From assembly GCA_946811185.2 (NCBI GenBank), contig OX328109.1, positions 6,200,001 through 6,264,000 on the forward strand: 64,000 bases of DNA, read 5' to 3'. Of the stretch, positions 23,684 through 34,791 are shown in pieces. The position numbers were made by a program, and so were the translations under genes. Under the pieces are notes generated by a model, which worked only from the letters and a program-made list of their open reading frames with translations, ran no database searches and was not told where the DNA came from. This stretch comes from Hippopus hippopus (Eukaryota > Mollusca > Bivalvia > Cardiida > Cardiidae). Each line of letters opens with the position of its first letter. Within the stretch, counting starts at the first letter, position 1.

Positions 23684-25156
23684 GTAAGTGAAATTTCTTA
23701 AATTTAATGCTTAGAGCGCAGATTAAACTCAGCTAATTTTTCTCAGTGGAGAAAAAGACGCAAATAATAGCAATTTCATAGTTTTGATGGCAGAAGATAA
23801 TTTTTGTACCATATTCTCTTCCTTTGAAGGCCCAGTGGTGGCCCAAGGTAAACAATGTTATTGTTTAAATGCATCTAAATTTGAATCGTACCATTTTATT
23901 AAAAGTATGGAAATTATCATGAAGGTGACAATCTGTTATTGTACAGTCGATTCAAGTGTTAGTCGCTGGCAGAAAAAATGAGCTTTAAAACCAGGTACAT
24001 TTATAAAATAAATGAAAGATAGAGCAACTTGGCAACTTTTAAAACTTAGTTTCAAAAAGTTATTTGCAATTTTATAATATCTCTGTCATTAGTGAAGATA
24101 TTTACTTCAAACTTGGCCATAATTAGTATAAAGGGAAACTATACAACAGGGACAGATAACCACCAAAATATTTTTTCAATTTGACACAGTTTTGCCCCTT
24201 GTTTAGGTGGAATTTTCACTGAAAAACAATCTATTTCTAAAAGAAACTGCATCTGAGTTTTGGCACCTGCCTGCAGTGTTCTTGAAACGTGGTTTGTGCC
24301 AACTGTACAGGCTATGATCAGAATAATTTTGGAGATGCCATGCAAAAGTTTTTGTTTCCAGAATAGAAATGTAAAGATTCACTGTGTTACAAGCATGCTA
24401 AGATACTTTTGACAAGCAAGAAGATCGTCTTTTAGAAAAAAGTTGTTGACTATTTTCTTTTTTTTTTTTTTTTCTTTTTCTTTTTTTCTTGTAAAAAAAA
24501 AAAAAGAAACACAAAGAAGAGATCACTGATAAAAATTGTAAATACATGTAAACATCATATGTGAATAACGATCTTAATATCACTTTGAATAATTGGTAAC
24601 TTAAATAATTTTGTAGTATTGCCTTTAATGCCGCTATAGAAAGTTTCCTTTCTAAAATCATTAAATAAATGGAAAATGCTGTATTCGAATGCGCAATTTC
24701 TCCATTTTCAAATTTCGAGTAGAAATTTAAAAATTCCGATGCTTTTACGTGTTTTTTTTTTTTTCCAAATAAACATCACTTTATAATAATAATAATATAA
24801 TAACAAGATTATTTAAGATTCCTCTCTAAACTTCCTTTTTTTTAAGAATTAGAATACATATACATATTATTTTCTGTTTCTTTTTTCCTTGCATTTTAGT
24901 ACCATTTGTCATGATTTTCTGCTGGTGGGGGTGGGGGTAAAAACAGATACAAAAAATGTAATCACAATTTCTCAAGAGAGTCAATATTTCTGAAATTGTC
25001 CACCAAAAGATTGCGGCTTCTATGATGCTTGTAACACAGTGAATCTTTACATTTCTACTCTGGAAACAAAAACTTTTGCATGGCATCTCCAAAATTATTC
25101 TGATCATAGCCTGTACAGTTGGCACAAACCACGTTTCTTTTATTCCTGAAATGGCA

Positions 25157-25197
<41 letters not shown>

Positions 25198-28100
25198 CAT
25201 TTTTTAATTCTATAAAGATCTGGATCTATTCAACCACAACATAATAATTATTACTATACATATTTCGTTTAATAAACAGTAGTTTGAACCATTTTCTGCA
25301 GAGGCCTTGTACATACCTAGTGCAAAACTTCTAATGTAAATTTCAAGAGCTATTCTAAACCTTTGACCAGCAGCGACGTAAAAAGTTGTATATTCACAGT
25401 AATAGGTTCTGTGATAATTAAATTTAACCCTTGACTACACAACGAAATAAATACACTGAGTAAGGAAAACAAACAAGATTTTCTTTTATGTTTACGAAAT
25501 ATCTTATAGAATATTAAAAAAAAAAATATTACACGGGCTATGTGCTGTCTTATCTTCATCTATTTCCGTCATTTTCGAGCAGCTTCAACCCTTAGAGTAC
25601 CAGGCACCACCATGATAATTACTGTAGTCAATGTACATCACGATCCATACGTCATGATTAATGCAGGCCTGGTTTCAAGGGTTCTGTAGATCAGGACCAT
25701 ACCGTACAGCACGTACAGTCTGATCATAACAGCTTCGACACACAATACAGTAAATGTAAAATTTTGCAGGTCTCATAAGGTAGATGTTTCGTGTAACAAA
25801 AATCCATTGGGCTAATTTGTAGACGAAGGGAAGAAAAAGGGTTATCTTTTCGCAAGTATTCTATAAATAGCTGATGTAGACGCCTCTTGTGTAGGGAGGT
25901 AACCAGTCTATACCTTGATCAAAGGTTAACCGCCATTTTATCCTTTACAAATTAAGATTGGACGAAAAACTTGTATGTAAAATTGCTTCTGATTATCATA
26001 TTCTAAGATGCTCTCTATATCATAATCATCATTATTTTGTTTTGTAAAAAAGTAGACAAATGCGAAAACCATTGAGAGATGGGAAAGCTTGTGATAAACG
26101 GAAAGCATAACAACTTCGTTTGGGAAAACAGACGGAATCCTATATGTTTGAAAACTTCGGGGGACTAGCTAATTAAAGGATGTTTATCTTTCTGTATTTT
26201 TATTGTTATTTGGGAATGAACTATATATTGCAAGAAACCAGGTTTGAATTTCATGTAGGTCTGTTGGAATACTTAAGAAAGAGTCATGTGGAGTAATTCT
26301 GTCACAACAACACAACATTATTAGAAATTTTATAAAAATTATGACCTATCGAATAATTACTGATCATCTACATGGTAAATAGTTTAGGTACATTCCTACT
26401 GGAAGCCGCTTTATAGCGGCTTCCAATTAAGCAATGCTATGTGGAAGGTTAAATGGATCTGCATAAAGTATCAACCCATGTCAGCCTGTGCAGTCAGCAC
26501 TTGCTGACATGAGTTGAAACTTTATGTTATTGGTAAAATATTTGTATGTCAAAGGACTTTTATTATACTGCAAAGAAATTTCTCGTGATCTGATTGGATA
26601 ATATGCCCCGAACATATATATCATGTACACTGGCAAAACCGACGTAAAAGCAGTTTCCGTTTCGGGAGCCCCGTAGACATGACTACACTATCAACACAAC
26701 ATCCAAAATGGCGGCGTCGATCAAGATTAACATCAAGATTATGCGCCAAGCTGCACGTTTTAGCACATTCTACCAAGGTTTCAGTGACGTCAGTTCCCAG
26801 TGATGTCAGTTTTCATAGAATTGGGGCACTCAGAAGGGAAATTCTACTTTGTCAGCATACTCAATTTTTTAAACCAAAAAACAGGTAAAATTCGCTTAAC
26901 AAACATTGGAATGGTAAAACTTTGCAGTATAATAAAATCAATGTACGGTCAGGTGGCAGGGGACTTGGAAACTTGTTCACGGCTGTGGCGAATAATGTCG
27001 CCACCTCGCCTTCGGCTCGGGGCGACATGATTCACCACAGCCGTGAACAAGTTTCCCTCGCCTTCGGCTAGGGGCGACATGATTCACCACAGCCGTGAAC
27101 AAGTTTCCAAGTCCCCTGCCACCTGACCATACAACTAATAATGTATACTTCCTGAATCAGTTGGTTGTTAAACAAAATGGATGTTATGAATCCATTTTGT
27201 TACGATGAATTGGTTAGTAAAATGCATCACAGAGAATGATAAATAATAACATTAAACCCCCTTTTTGTCAGAGTATGGATCATATATTTATGCCTTAAAC
27301 TTTCAGCTGAGACAGTCTCAAGATGCTTGCACTGATACACAGTGTTTCAACGAATGTAAGTTCTTTTTTCTCTTGATAGTTTTTGTTCCTACCCTGAGAA
27401 AAAGCCTATTGAAAACATTATGGGAAACTGAGAAAATGCTGGTGACCAGCAATTTCTCCCATACGCTACAATGTTTTCTATCACTTCCCGAAATTTCAAT
27501 TTCCTAGTCATATTTGTATTATCATGTGCAGATGCTGTCAATTTGGACTTGATTGGTATAGGGTTAAGGAATGATCAGGATAGCATTTTAACCCTTTGTC
27601 ACACCATCCAAGTTTTAATGACCCTGAGAAAAAAAGCCTTTTGAAAACATTACGGGAAAGGGAGAAAATCGTGTAAGTCTTTACCCCACAAAGAAAATTT
27701 AGACTTGACCAAATTGAAAGCATTTGGAGATAACGAATTATATCCAGCCGAAATGACGTCTTTTGATTGTCAGAAAAAAATTGTGGTGAAAGGAGAAAAT
27801 GCTGGTTACCAGCATTTTCTCCTTTTCCCACAATGTTTTTAAAAGCCTTCTTTCTCAGGGTCGTTAAAAGTTGGGATTTTGTGGTAAAGGATTAACAAGG
27901 GACACAGCACTTAGCCTTTTTTCCTAACATTTACATGTTACACTGCTCAAGAAGAAAGCTCTTGAAAATGAGGAAAAGCACTTAGCCTGAGAACCCTGTA
28001 TATATCAGTCCTACACTTTAAATCTTTGCCAAATGACAAAATTTTAGACTAGCCCAAATTCAAAACATTTGCAGAGGACACAGTAAATGAGACTGAAAAT

Positions 28101-30150
28101 TTGAAATATGTTTTGGAAAGGTAAAAAACATTGTTGGAAAAGGAGAAAATGCTGGTTACCAGCATTTTCTCCTTTACCCACAATGTTTTCAAAAGGCCTC
28201 TTTCTCAGGGTCGCTTAAAGTCGGAATTTTGTGGTAGCGGTTCAAATCTTTAGCACTAAGTTCCAATTTTTAAGAACACTAAAAACTTTTGAAAACATTG
28301 TGGGGAAAAAAGAGAAAATGCTGGTAACCATCATTTTCTCCTATTCTGGCAATGTTTATTTTTAACCCATCCCAAAAACAAATTTCAATTTTTGAGTCTA
28401 ATTTATTTTGTCATTTGCAACTGCTTTCAGTTAGGACCAATCTGAGATTTTTATCATTTGGTAAAGACTTGATGACCTGCAAGGAAGATGCCAGTATGAA
28501 AATATTCTTGAAATAGAGGAAAACGCTTCTTTTCCCACAATGTTTTCTATCCTTGTGAGATGAAAGTAAAAGTTCAAATGATGGGGTTTGCTTTTTATTA
28601 GATTGGAAAACATAGTGGAAAAAGGAGAAGATCTGTTATTCAATTATTGTTTTCAGAAGCTTTGTCCACAGCAACCTTTAAACAGCGAAAAATGTTTGTA
28701 AAAGATTAAATTAAAATTAGCATGTTCAGTATAGAATCAATGATAAAATTTCAGTACCTGGGGGTGACCAGGCTCCCGACGGTGGATTCAATACCATGAT
28801 GATGATGATGTTAGGCTGGCTTGTCATGGCAACAGCATTATTTCTGCTCAGACCTGCTCGACTACGTAACCAAGGTGACGCAAAACCCTCGCCCAATAAC
28901 GTAAGTGCTTGTGGTTCCTGTTCTTGCTCAACCCTGTACCACACAATCTCGAGTTTTAACTTCCCTAAGGAGGAGACCTTTTGAAAACATTGTGGGAAGA
29001 GGAGAAAGTGCTGGTAACCAGCATTTTCTCCTTTCTTCATAATGTTTTCTTTCCTACCAAAGGTGCATTTCTATTTATGAGGCGTAATTATTTTGTTGTC
29101 TGCAAAACCTTGCAATTTGGGAAAGTGTTAATTTTTTTCTTGTTTGGCACAACATTTTCGAAAGCTTTTTTTCTCAGGGTTGATAAAAGTTGAGATTTGG
29201 TAAAGGGTGACCAGCATTTTCTCCCTTTTCTACAACATTTTCATGAATGTCCTATTTTGTGAATTACATGACATGTATTATATGACATGCACCATTGAAA
29301 TTGAGACATTACTCTGGCAGGACAGTTAAGTTTTAGATGTACCTATATTGAAGGCATCACTTTTGTTGATGATAAAATATCAAAATGTGCTTTGAAGGAT
29401 TTTTTTTCTTGGGGGTCAAACACACAGCAAGAAAAGGAGATATTGGTGGTCCCCAGCAATTAAATCTTAACCACACATTTGAAAACATTGTGGGAAACGG
29501 AGAAAATGCTGGTAACCAGCATTTTCTCCTTTATCCACCATATTTTCTACCCTTCCCAAACCAAATTTCAATTTTTTAGTCACATTTATTTTGTCACCTG
29601 CAAATGCTTGCAATTGGAGCAGTCTATAATTTTGTCATTTGGTAAAGAGTTAATCCATTTTTCATTAATTTTTTCGAAAGTATTTTTTCTTTTGAATATA
29701 TAAAGTACATTGTATGTGATTGCATGTTCATTTCATCTATTGAACGATGTATACCCGTCGGGGTAGCTCAGTGGTCAGTGTATCTGAGTTGTGACCAGGT
29801 AGGTGGTTGTGGGTTTGATACCCCTTTTAAGGCATACTTTCTTTCTGGCGATTTTTTTTTTTTTTGCCTCATCTTTCATGCATGTAAGAAAAGTAGTCAG
29901 TGACATGAAAAGAAAGTTTTGTCAGTACTGGTGTGAGAAAGCCAGGAAACACATGCGTAGGTGCACTAAGCGCCGTGATATGACCTAAGCTGTTAAAACA
30001 GCATTCTAATTCCAATACAATCAAATGAACCATGTAAGGTTTTGAATTGATTAGAAAGAATGTAAATGCAGTGAAGGGTCAACCACTGTTTTTCTTTTTT
30101 CCTTTCAGGATCAGGGGAACCCACCCCCACCATCGCCAGGCGTTCACTAG
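23615..30150 (+). CDS. SMIM14: Small integral membrane protein 14 homologue, complete, four coding exons
   Basis: Joining 23615-23683, 27307-27355, 28755-28900 and 30109-30150 gives 102 codons including the stop (101 residues, against about 99 in vertebrates). It starts MSDFDPCECVWNHENAMQRL; then come LRQSQDACTDTQCFNE, a single membrane segment (about residues 55-75: MMMMMLGWLVMATALFLL), a basic RPARLRNQ stretch and a proline-rich tail ending PPPPSPGVH. The FDPCEC..HE.AM.RL..LLRQSQ..CTDT.C pattern and the LFLLRP end of the membrane helix identify SMIM14, a conserved single-pass ER membrane protein whose molecular job is poorly known. The exon with the ATG starts at about 23593, so at least one untranslated exon and the promoter lie further left and were not found. 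Confidence 0.95.
23684..24284. other. SMIM14 intron, dispersed repeat
   Basis: 23825-23990 resembles 9838-10010. No exon seen. Confidence 0.45.
24285..25137. repeat. Long inverted repeat, arms about 112 bp
   Basis: 24285-24398 and 25022-25137 are reverse complements (AAACGTGGTTTGTGCCAACT..GTAAAGATTCACTGTGTTAC) with few differences, enclosing about 620 bp of A/T-rich sequence. Probably a fold-back element. Confidence 0.85.
25157..25194. repeat. (CA)n microsatellite
   Basis: About 19 uninterrupted CA units right after the inverted repeat arm. Confidence 0.95.
25195..26427. other. SMIM14 intron, little seen
   Basis: A family E fragment near 25690-25730 (GATCAGGACCATACCGTACA). An inverted GAAGCCGCTTTA/TAAAGCGGCTTC stem at 26401-26426. 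No exon. Confidence 0.4.
26428..27285 (+). mobile_element. MITE family B copy split by element C
   Basis: Left half 26428-26560 (CAATGCTATGTGGAAGG, CCATGTCAGCCTGTGCAG) and right half 27149-27285 (CTGAATCAGTTGGTTGTTAA to ACATTAAACCCCCTTTTTGT) join into one family B element when 26561-27148 is removed. Confidence 0.8.
26561..27148 (+). mobile_element. Element C, short copy, with terminal palindrome
   Basis: Shares TATACTGCAAAGAAATTTCT, CGGGAGCCCCGT, CAACATCCAAAATGGCGGC, GACGTCAGTT and GGGGCACTCAGAAGGG with 37668-38440 but lacks the middle part. 26946-27129 is a palindrome (GGTCAGGTGGCAGGGGACTT and complement) with internally repeated CTCGCCTTCGGCT. Confidence 0.8.
27307..27355 (+). CDS. SMIM14: SMIM14 coding exon 2
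   Basis: 16 codons plus 1 nt, LRQSQDACTDTQCFNE, between CTTTCAG and GTAAGT. Family A MITE sequence begins about 30 nt after the donor. Confidence 0.93.
27385..27895. mobile_element. MITE family A cluster after SMIM14 exon 2
   Basis: 27385-27567 is a short-arm-first copy; 27587-27895 holds a truncated copy fused to a second in opposite order with a perfect core. Confidence 0.8.
28019..28709. mobile_element. Three MITE family A copies in a row
   Basis: 28019-28240 (perfect core), 28260-28470 (core GGTAACCATC) and 28508-28709 (degraded), ending about 45 bp before SMIM14 exon 3. Confidence 0.75.
28755..28900 (+). CDS. SMIM14: SMIM14 coding exon 3 (membrane segment)
   Basis: 2 nt plus 48 codons between TTTCAG and GTAAGT. 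It encodes LPGGDQAPDGGFNT, the membrane helix and RPARLRNQGDAKPSPNN. The helix opens with five methionines written by a run of five ATG triplets. A family A MITE starts about 28 nt after the donor. Confidence 0.95.
28928..29245 (+). mobile_element. MITE family A copies after SMIM14 exon 3
   Basis: 28928-29130 starts CAACCCTGTACCACACAATC; 29130-29245 is an opposed fragment. Confidence 0.8.
29465..29652 (+). mobile_element. MITE family A copy
   Basis: Short arm largely lost; core AAAATGCTGGTAACCAGC and long arm to GGTAAAGAGTTAA. Confidence 0.82.
29752..30025 (+). mobile_element. tRNA-headed SINE with target duplication
   Basis: Head with A-box-like TAGCTCAGTGG and B-box-like GGTTTGATACC, body GAAAAGTAGTCAGTGACATG, GTGCACTAAGCGCCGTGATA, ending AATACAATCAAA. 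Flanked by TGAACGATGTA (29741-29751) and TGAACCATGTA (30026-30036), one mismatch. In the last SMIM14 intron. Confidence 0.88.
30109..30150 (+). CDS. SMIM14: SMIM14 coding exon 4
   Basis: 13 codons and TAG after a CCTTTCAG acceptor: DQGNPPPPSPGVH, matching the proline-rich C-terminus of the family. Confidence 0.9.
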   Translation, partial: DQGNPPPPSPGVH

Positions 30151-31571
30151 AAAGGGTCTAAAAACTCGAAATACTCTTCAGAATTCATGAATATCAAGTT
30201 GAATGCATTAAAGTTATCTTCCTTTGAAATTTGTTTGACTGTATTGGGGTGATTTCCTTTTGAAATGTTCTATTACAATATCTGTTGCAATACAGATATA
30301 TCTTTACCAAGCAAGAAATTGAAACTTTTACAGATAGTAATTGTGTTAGGCTCAAACTTTGGCAGTTGAAATACTTGTCATTTGGTAAAGAGTTAAAAAT
30401 TTTTCCTCTAGGTCATTTATACACTAAGTTTTTTGGTAAAGGTTTCAGTACAGGATCTTAAATATTAGGAACAAAAACATTATATATCAATAAAATTGAT
30501 AGAATCATGAAATAATCAATCTGATGTTTATCATTCTAAAGAGTGTGTTCTGAAGTCACTGGATTCTTGCTACCAAATGGGAAATTCGGAGAGAAATTTA
30601 ACCAGAAAAAAAGTTGCTGGGAAAATCAAGTCCTTTGAATGTGTTTGATTATTTTTGTTTTGAAATTTTCTGTCTGTTGTTAACTCCTGCATACTTCTTT
30701 CCTGATTAAAATTTTCTTTGTAAAAACAAACTGTATATTTCATATTATTATCTTATGTTTTTCAAAAGTGACAAGTGCTTTTTGCATGACAAGGTCTTTA
30801 AAGATATTGTTTAAGAAGAATCCATATTTATGAAAGATACATTTATTAAAGATACATCTTTAAGCCAATCAAAATAATTGTAACTTTCAGATAAGACTTT
30901 CATTTAGAACTATTGAGGAATATTGGCTTAGTCTTTAACAAAATACCAGCGAATGCTTGGTAGAGGCAAATAGGTGAAAGCATTTAGGTATGAATTTAGT
31001 GCAATAATAAAACATGAATTAAAAATGATAATAATAATAATGATAATAATAGTACCAGCTAGTAGCTGAAATTAATATTCTCTACAATGATAATACAGTA
31101 AGAGATATTATCAGCGCTTGTGGCACTCTGAAAAATAAATGAAAAAAAAAAAATGATTATTAACATGTATGTATGTTTGTGAAATTTCTTTTTCTACATC
31201 AAAGCACTGACACAACCCTGGTGGCAAGAATGTACTTGCCATTTGCATAAAGATTTTATTATTAATGAATATTACTGGTAATCTTTATTCTATGTGTCTA
31301 GCGAGAAGCATGGCGTTTTTGAGCATTGAGGGTAAAGGAAAAAATGGTATTAACTATTTTTATTCTGCTCCCAGAATGTTTTTTATCTTTTCAAAGACAA
31401 ACAGCTCTGTTTGAGTTGAATTTGAATTGTCATCTGCAATGCTTGCAATGTGGATGTTTTAAATTTTGGCCTCTGGTTTTCTTTCCCTTCAATTAGTAAT
31501 ACACATTTGAACTTGTAATTTTTGGCCAAGTGTCTTTTTGAGTGGGACTCCATGAATCTATATATTAGTAT
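30151..31571. other. Region 3' of SMIM14
   Basis: SMIM14 3' untranslated region and beyond; family A terminus at 30370-30395, TTAAAGATACATC (family D tip) at 30846-30872, and an (ATAATA)n stretch near 31028. Confidence 0.5.
30489..30494 (+). promoter_or_regulatory. Candidate poly(A) signal for SMIM14
   Basis: AATAAA 340 nt after the SMIM14 stop codon. Others occur near 31005 and 31133; which is used cannot be told. Confidence 0.3.
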
Positions 31572-31582
31572 ATTAATCCTTT

Positions 31583-31848
31583 TGCCCACCTTGGTATCTC
31601 AGTGGATAGTGTGTCTGACTTGTGACCAGGTGGTTTCAAGTTTGGTACATGGCTGAGACAGACTTTTTTTCAGGCGATTTTTTGCCTCTCACCTCTGATG
31701 CATGTGAGAAAAGTAGTCATTGACTTGGAAAGAAAGTTGTGTCAGCACTGGTGCGAGAAAGCCAGGAAACACATGCTTAGGTGCACTGAGCACTGTGATA
31801 TGACCTAAGCTGTTAAATTGTGTTAAATCCCAATAAAAACAAACAAAC
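31583..31848 (+). mobile_element. tRNA-headed SINE inserted in a family A terminus
   Basis: Head GCCCACCTTGGTATCTCAGT, body as at 29752, tail AAAACAAACAAAC. Flanked by exact 11 bp repeats ATTAATCCTTT (31572-31582 and 31849-31859); the right one is the tip of the following MITE. Confidence 0.9.
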
Positions 31849-31849
31849 A

Positions 31850-32035
31850 TTAATCCTTTACCAAACAACCGTTAGTTTTGATGACCTGAAAGTAAGAGGT
31901 TTTTGAAAATACTTTGAGAAAAGGAGAAAATGCTGGTAACCAGCATTTTCTCCTTTACCTACAAAGTTTTCTACCTTTTTTGACACAAGTCCCTCCATTT
32001 GTGTCACATTTAATTTTACTGTCTGGTAAAAAGTT
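31850..32035 (+). mobile_element. MITE family A copy
   Basis: TTAATCCTTTACCAAACAAC start, core AAAATGCTGGTAACCAGC, long arm shortened at the right. Confidence 0.78.
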
Positions 32036-32194
32036 TACAGGTTGAAAACTTGAGAGTTACCCTGATCACTTTTTATTTTCACACACTGTTTTGTTCAGTT
32101 GAAGAAAGTTTGTTTACTTGCTTTCAGTTTTGCTTCTTTAAAACTAAAATCGAGGGATATTTATTTTTTATTATCAAAATATGTGGGAGACATT

Positions 32195-32620
32195 TTAACT
32201 CTTTACCAAACGATCTGATTTTTATGACCCTATGGAAGAAAGCCTTTGAAAAAATCTTTAGAAAAGGAGCATATATGTTAAAACCAGTATTTTCTCCATA
32301 TCCCATAAATTTTTCTACCCTTCTCTCAAATAAAGACCTCACTATTAGAGCCAAATAAAATGCATCATCTGCATCATGCTTTCAGACTTGAATCCTTAGG
32401 CGATGAAAAAAATCTGGACTTGTCCATATGAAAAGAATGTTCAGATGACAAATCCATTGCGGCGTCAATGTCGGGATTTGTCTGTCAAATGGTAGGAAAC
32501 TTTGTGGGGAAAAAATAAAATAATAGCTGATCACTGTCATTTTCTCCTTTTTCCACAATGCTTTCAAAAACATTTCTTATCAGGAGTGTTAAACCTTGGG
32601 ATTGATTGGTAAAGGGTTAA
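32195..32620. mobile_element. Two MITE family A copies, opposite orders
   Basis: 32195-32360 starts TTAACTCTTTACCAAACG; 32395-32620 is long-arm first and ends GGTAAAGGGTTAA. Confidence 0.7.
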
Positions 32621-32859
32621 AGGAATTCTCTTTTGTGTTCATTTTCTGTTTTCAGCAGGTTGGTGAGATTGGTTATTGCATTTCATGCTTCAACTTCATT
32701 AGCTCATTACATCTTTCTTAACACTTTTTTCAACTTAAAGCAGTCCACTTTTGGAAACATTGTAGCAAAAGTTTGTAATGAATACTTTCTTGCTACAATT
32801 TTTCTCATTGGGGAAAAAAAAAAAACCTTAATTTAAGCTGATTTTCTGTTTTACAGGTT

Positions 32860-32882
32860 CCCCCCCCCCCCCCCCCCCCCCC
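32860..32882. repeat. Run of 23 cytosines
   Basis: Uninterrupted poly-C directly after TTTTACAGGTTC. Confidence 0.95.
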
Positions 32883-34184
32883 ACAAGATCACTGCTGCCA
32901 ATGTCTGTTAGGAGGAAATGACTTACCAGTACTATAATCTATGTTCTGTTCTTTTTCGAAGATTTCCAGAGAGAGCTTGATTAATAGTCAGGAAAAGTGC
33001 CTCTGCCAGTTTCATAAAATGCCTCGAAATCTAGAATTTTGAAACATGAATTAGATTCAGATATTAATTTTGCTTGACCTGTGATGTTTTGTTACATTTT
33101 TGTACAAAGTAATTTTTTGATATTTGTTAGATGTATTTTCTGTTATGATTGTCTTTTAATTTTTTCATGATGAACTGAAAAAGAAAATGACAAAAATGAC
33201 AGTATTTCTTACTTATTATTATCAGTCCTAGAGACTAGAAAGGTGGGGAAACATGTACAAATATATTAATCATATCAAACAAGGTCCTGATATAGTCTAG
33301 TATATTTTTCATCTGCTTTGTGTTTGTCTCTGTATTTTTTTTTTCATTGCAATTTACTGACAAAACAATTATGGTGAGGTAATAGCCCAAAAATATTCTT
33401 TTACTTAAAAAATGAAAAAAAGAAAAAAAAAAGTTCAAATTTGATTTTTTTGAAAATATTAGATCTCACAAGCCAAGTTTGATGGAGATTGTGAAATCTG
33501 TATCAAAATAAACACTATGTAAGTTGACTGGTATTAGCTTATATGCCTGAATAAAATTTTGATAGTCTGCAACAGTAGAAGTGAGCACTTGATAGTATAC
33601 CTTAAATCAAATCTGGAGGCTTCATTTTCACTCAGTGCTTCTTGTACATTCTTCTGTTGCTTCCATTTTTGTTTTTTATTGAGAAAAAGAATTTAAAAAA
33701 AAAAAAAAGAAGAAAGAAGTTTATAATTATTTTCATTTCACAAAAAGAAAATATACAATTGGAAAAATTTCTTTCTTTGTGCAATTCTTCAATTTTTCAG
33801 AATGGCAGTGGCAATTATTGATGTGATTACTGATTGTTTACCTCAAAAATCAAAATTCTTGAAGACATCTGAACAAATATTATGACTTGCCAACAATGGG
33901 AATTATTTACAAGTTTTTGCTTTGACTTGTATAGAAGTGGGTGTCTTTTTTACTTGAACCTTTATTAAAAAAAGAATACAAACAAAGAAGTACAAAAAAA
34001 ACTTTTATAACATTCTTCATGCTTTTAACCATGCTTTGGTGAAAGTCATTATTTTTGTAAGTATCTTTTCCATTTCACCTTGGAGTACTACAGGGCATCC
34101 TCTCAACTGCTTTGCCAAGCAGTCCAGACTTTGAGGGACCCTGAAAAAGGATTCTGTAAAAGCATTATGAGAAAAGGACTTTGC
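32883..34184. other. Intergenic, no gene found
   Basis: A/T-rich with poly-A tracts at 33425 and 33694; no recognisable repeat or reading frame. Confidence 0.45.
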
Positions 34185-34450
34185 TGGTAACCAGCATTTT
34201 CTGCTTTTCTCTCACTGTTTTAAAAAAAAAACTAGCATTTGCTCTTTTCCCACAATGTGTTTGCTTTGGAAAGGATGAGGCCCATTACCCAACAGGCTAG
34301 TTATAGACCCACTAAAGGCGAGTATTACATAAAGAAAAGCATTCAAAGATACATGTTTCGGTTGGTATTTAATAACAATGATGAATGAATGAAGCAATAG
34401 CTTGTTATAAGCTATTGCTCCTTTTTCTACAGCATTTTTGAAACTATCGT
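34185..34450. mobile_element. MITE family A remnants
   Basis: GCTGGTAACCAGCATTTTCT and a second short-arm piece near 34240; a TAGCTTGTTATAAGCTA palindrome at 34400-34416. Confidence 0.5.
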
Positions 34451-34791
34451 GCACAGGAATGTAAAAAAGAGTGGTGATGTGTGAATGTCTTGATGTTTTT
34501 GAATCATTTAATATTCATTATTACGGTGGAACAGAACTGCCGCCACTTGCCAGGTAATAATGGTACATATTTTTGTGAAAACTGGCAGATTTCACTTTTT
34601 TTTTTTTCATGATACCAGATATAGAAAGCTTAACATGATTTTTTCCTGTTACTGCTCTTAATTGCTACCTGTTACCAAATTTCATGATAATGATTCCTTG
34701 GCCATTCTTTTGCAGAAAAGTACTTGTGCATACAGTCAACAGAGCTGTTACAAATCCAAAAATGATTGCGACATACTTTGGAATCGTTTTT

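Noticed and set aside
29752..29835. tRNA gene by A- and B-box-like motifs
   Set aside because: The cloverleaf stems do not close and the sequence continues as a SINE body flanked by target duplications.
32860..32882. Alternative last exon of SMIM14 after TTTTACAGG
   Set aside because: The acceptor-like site leads only into poly-C with no coding continuation; the real last exon at 30109 fits the family.
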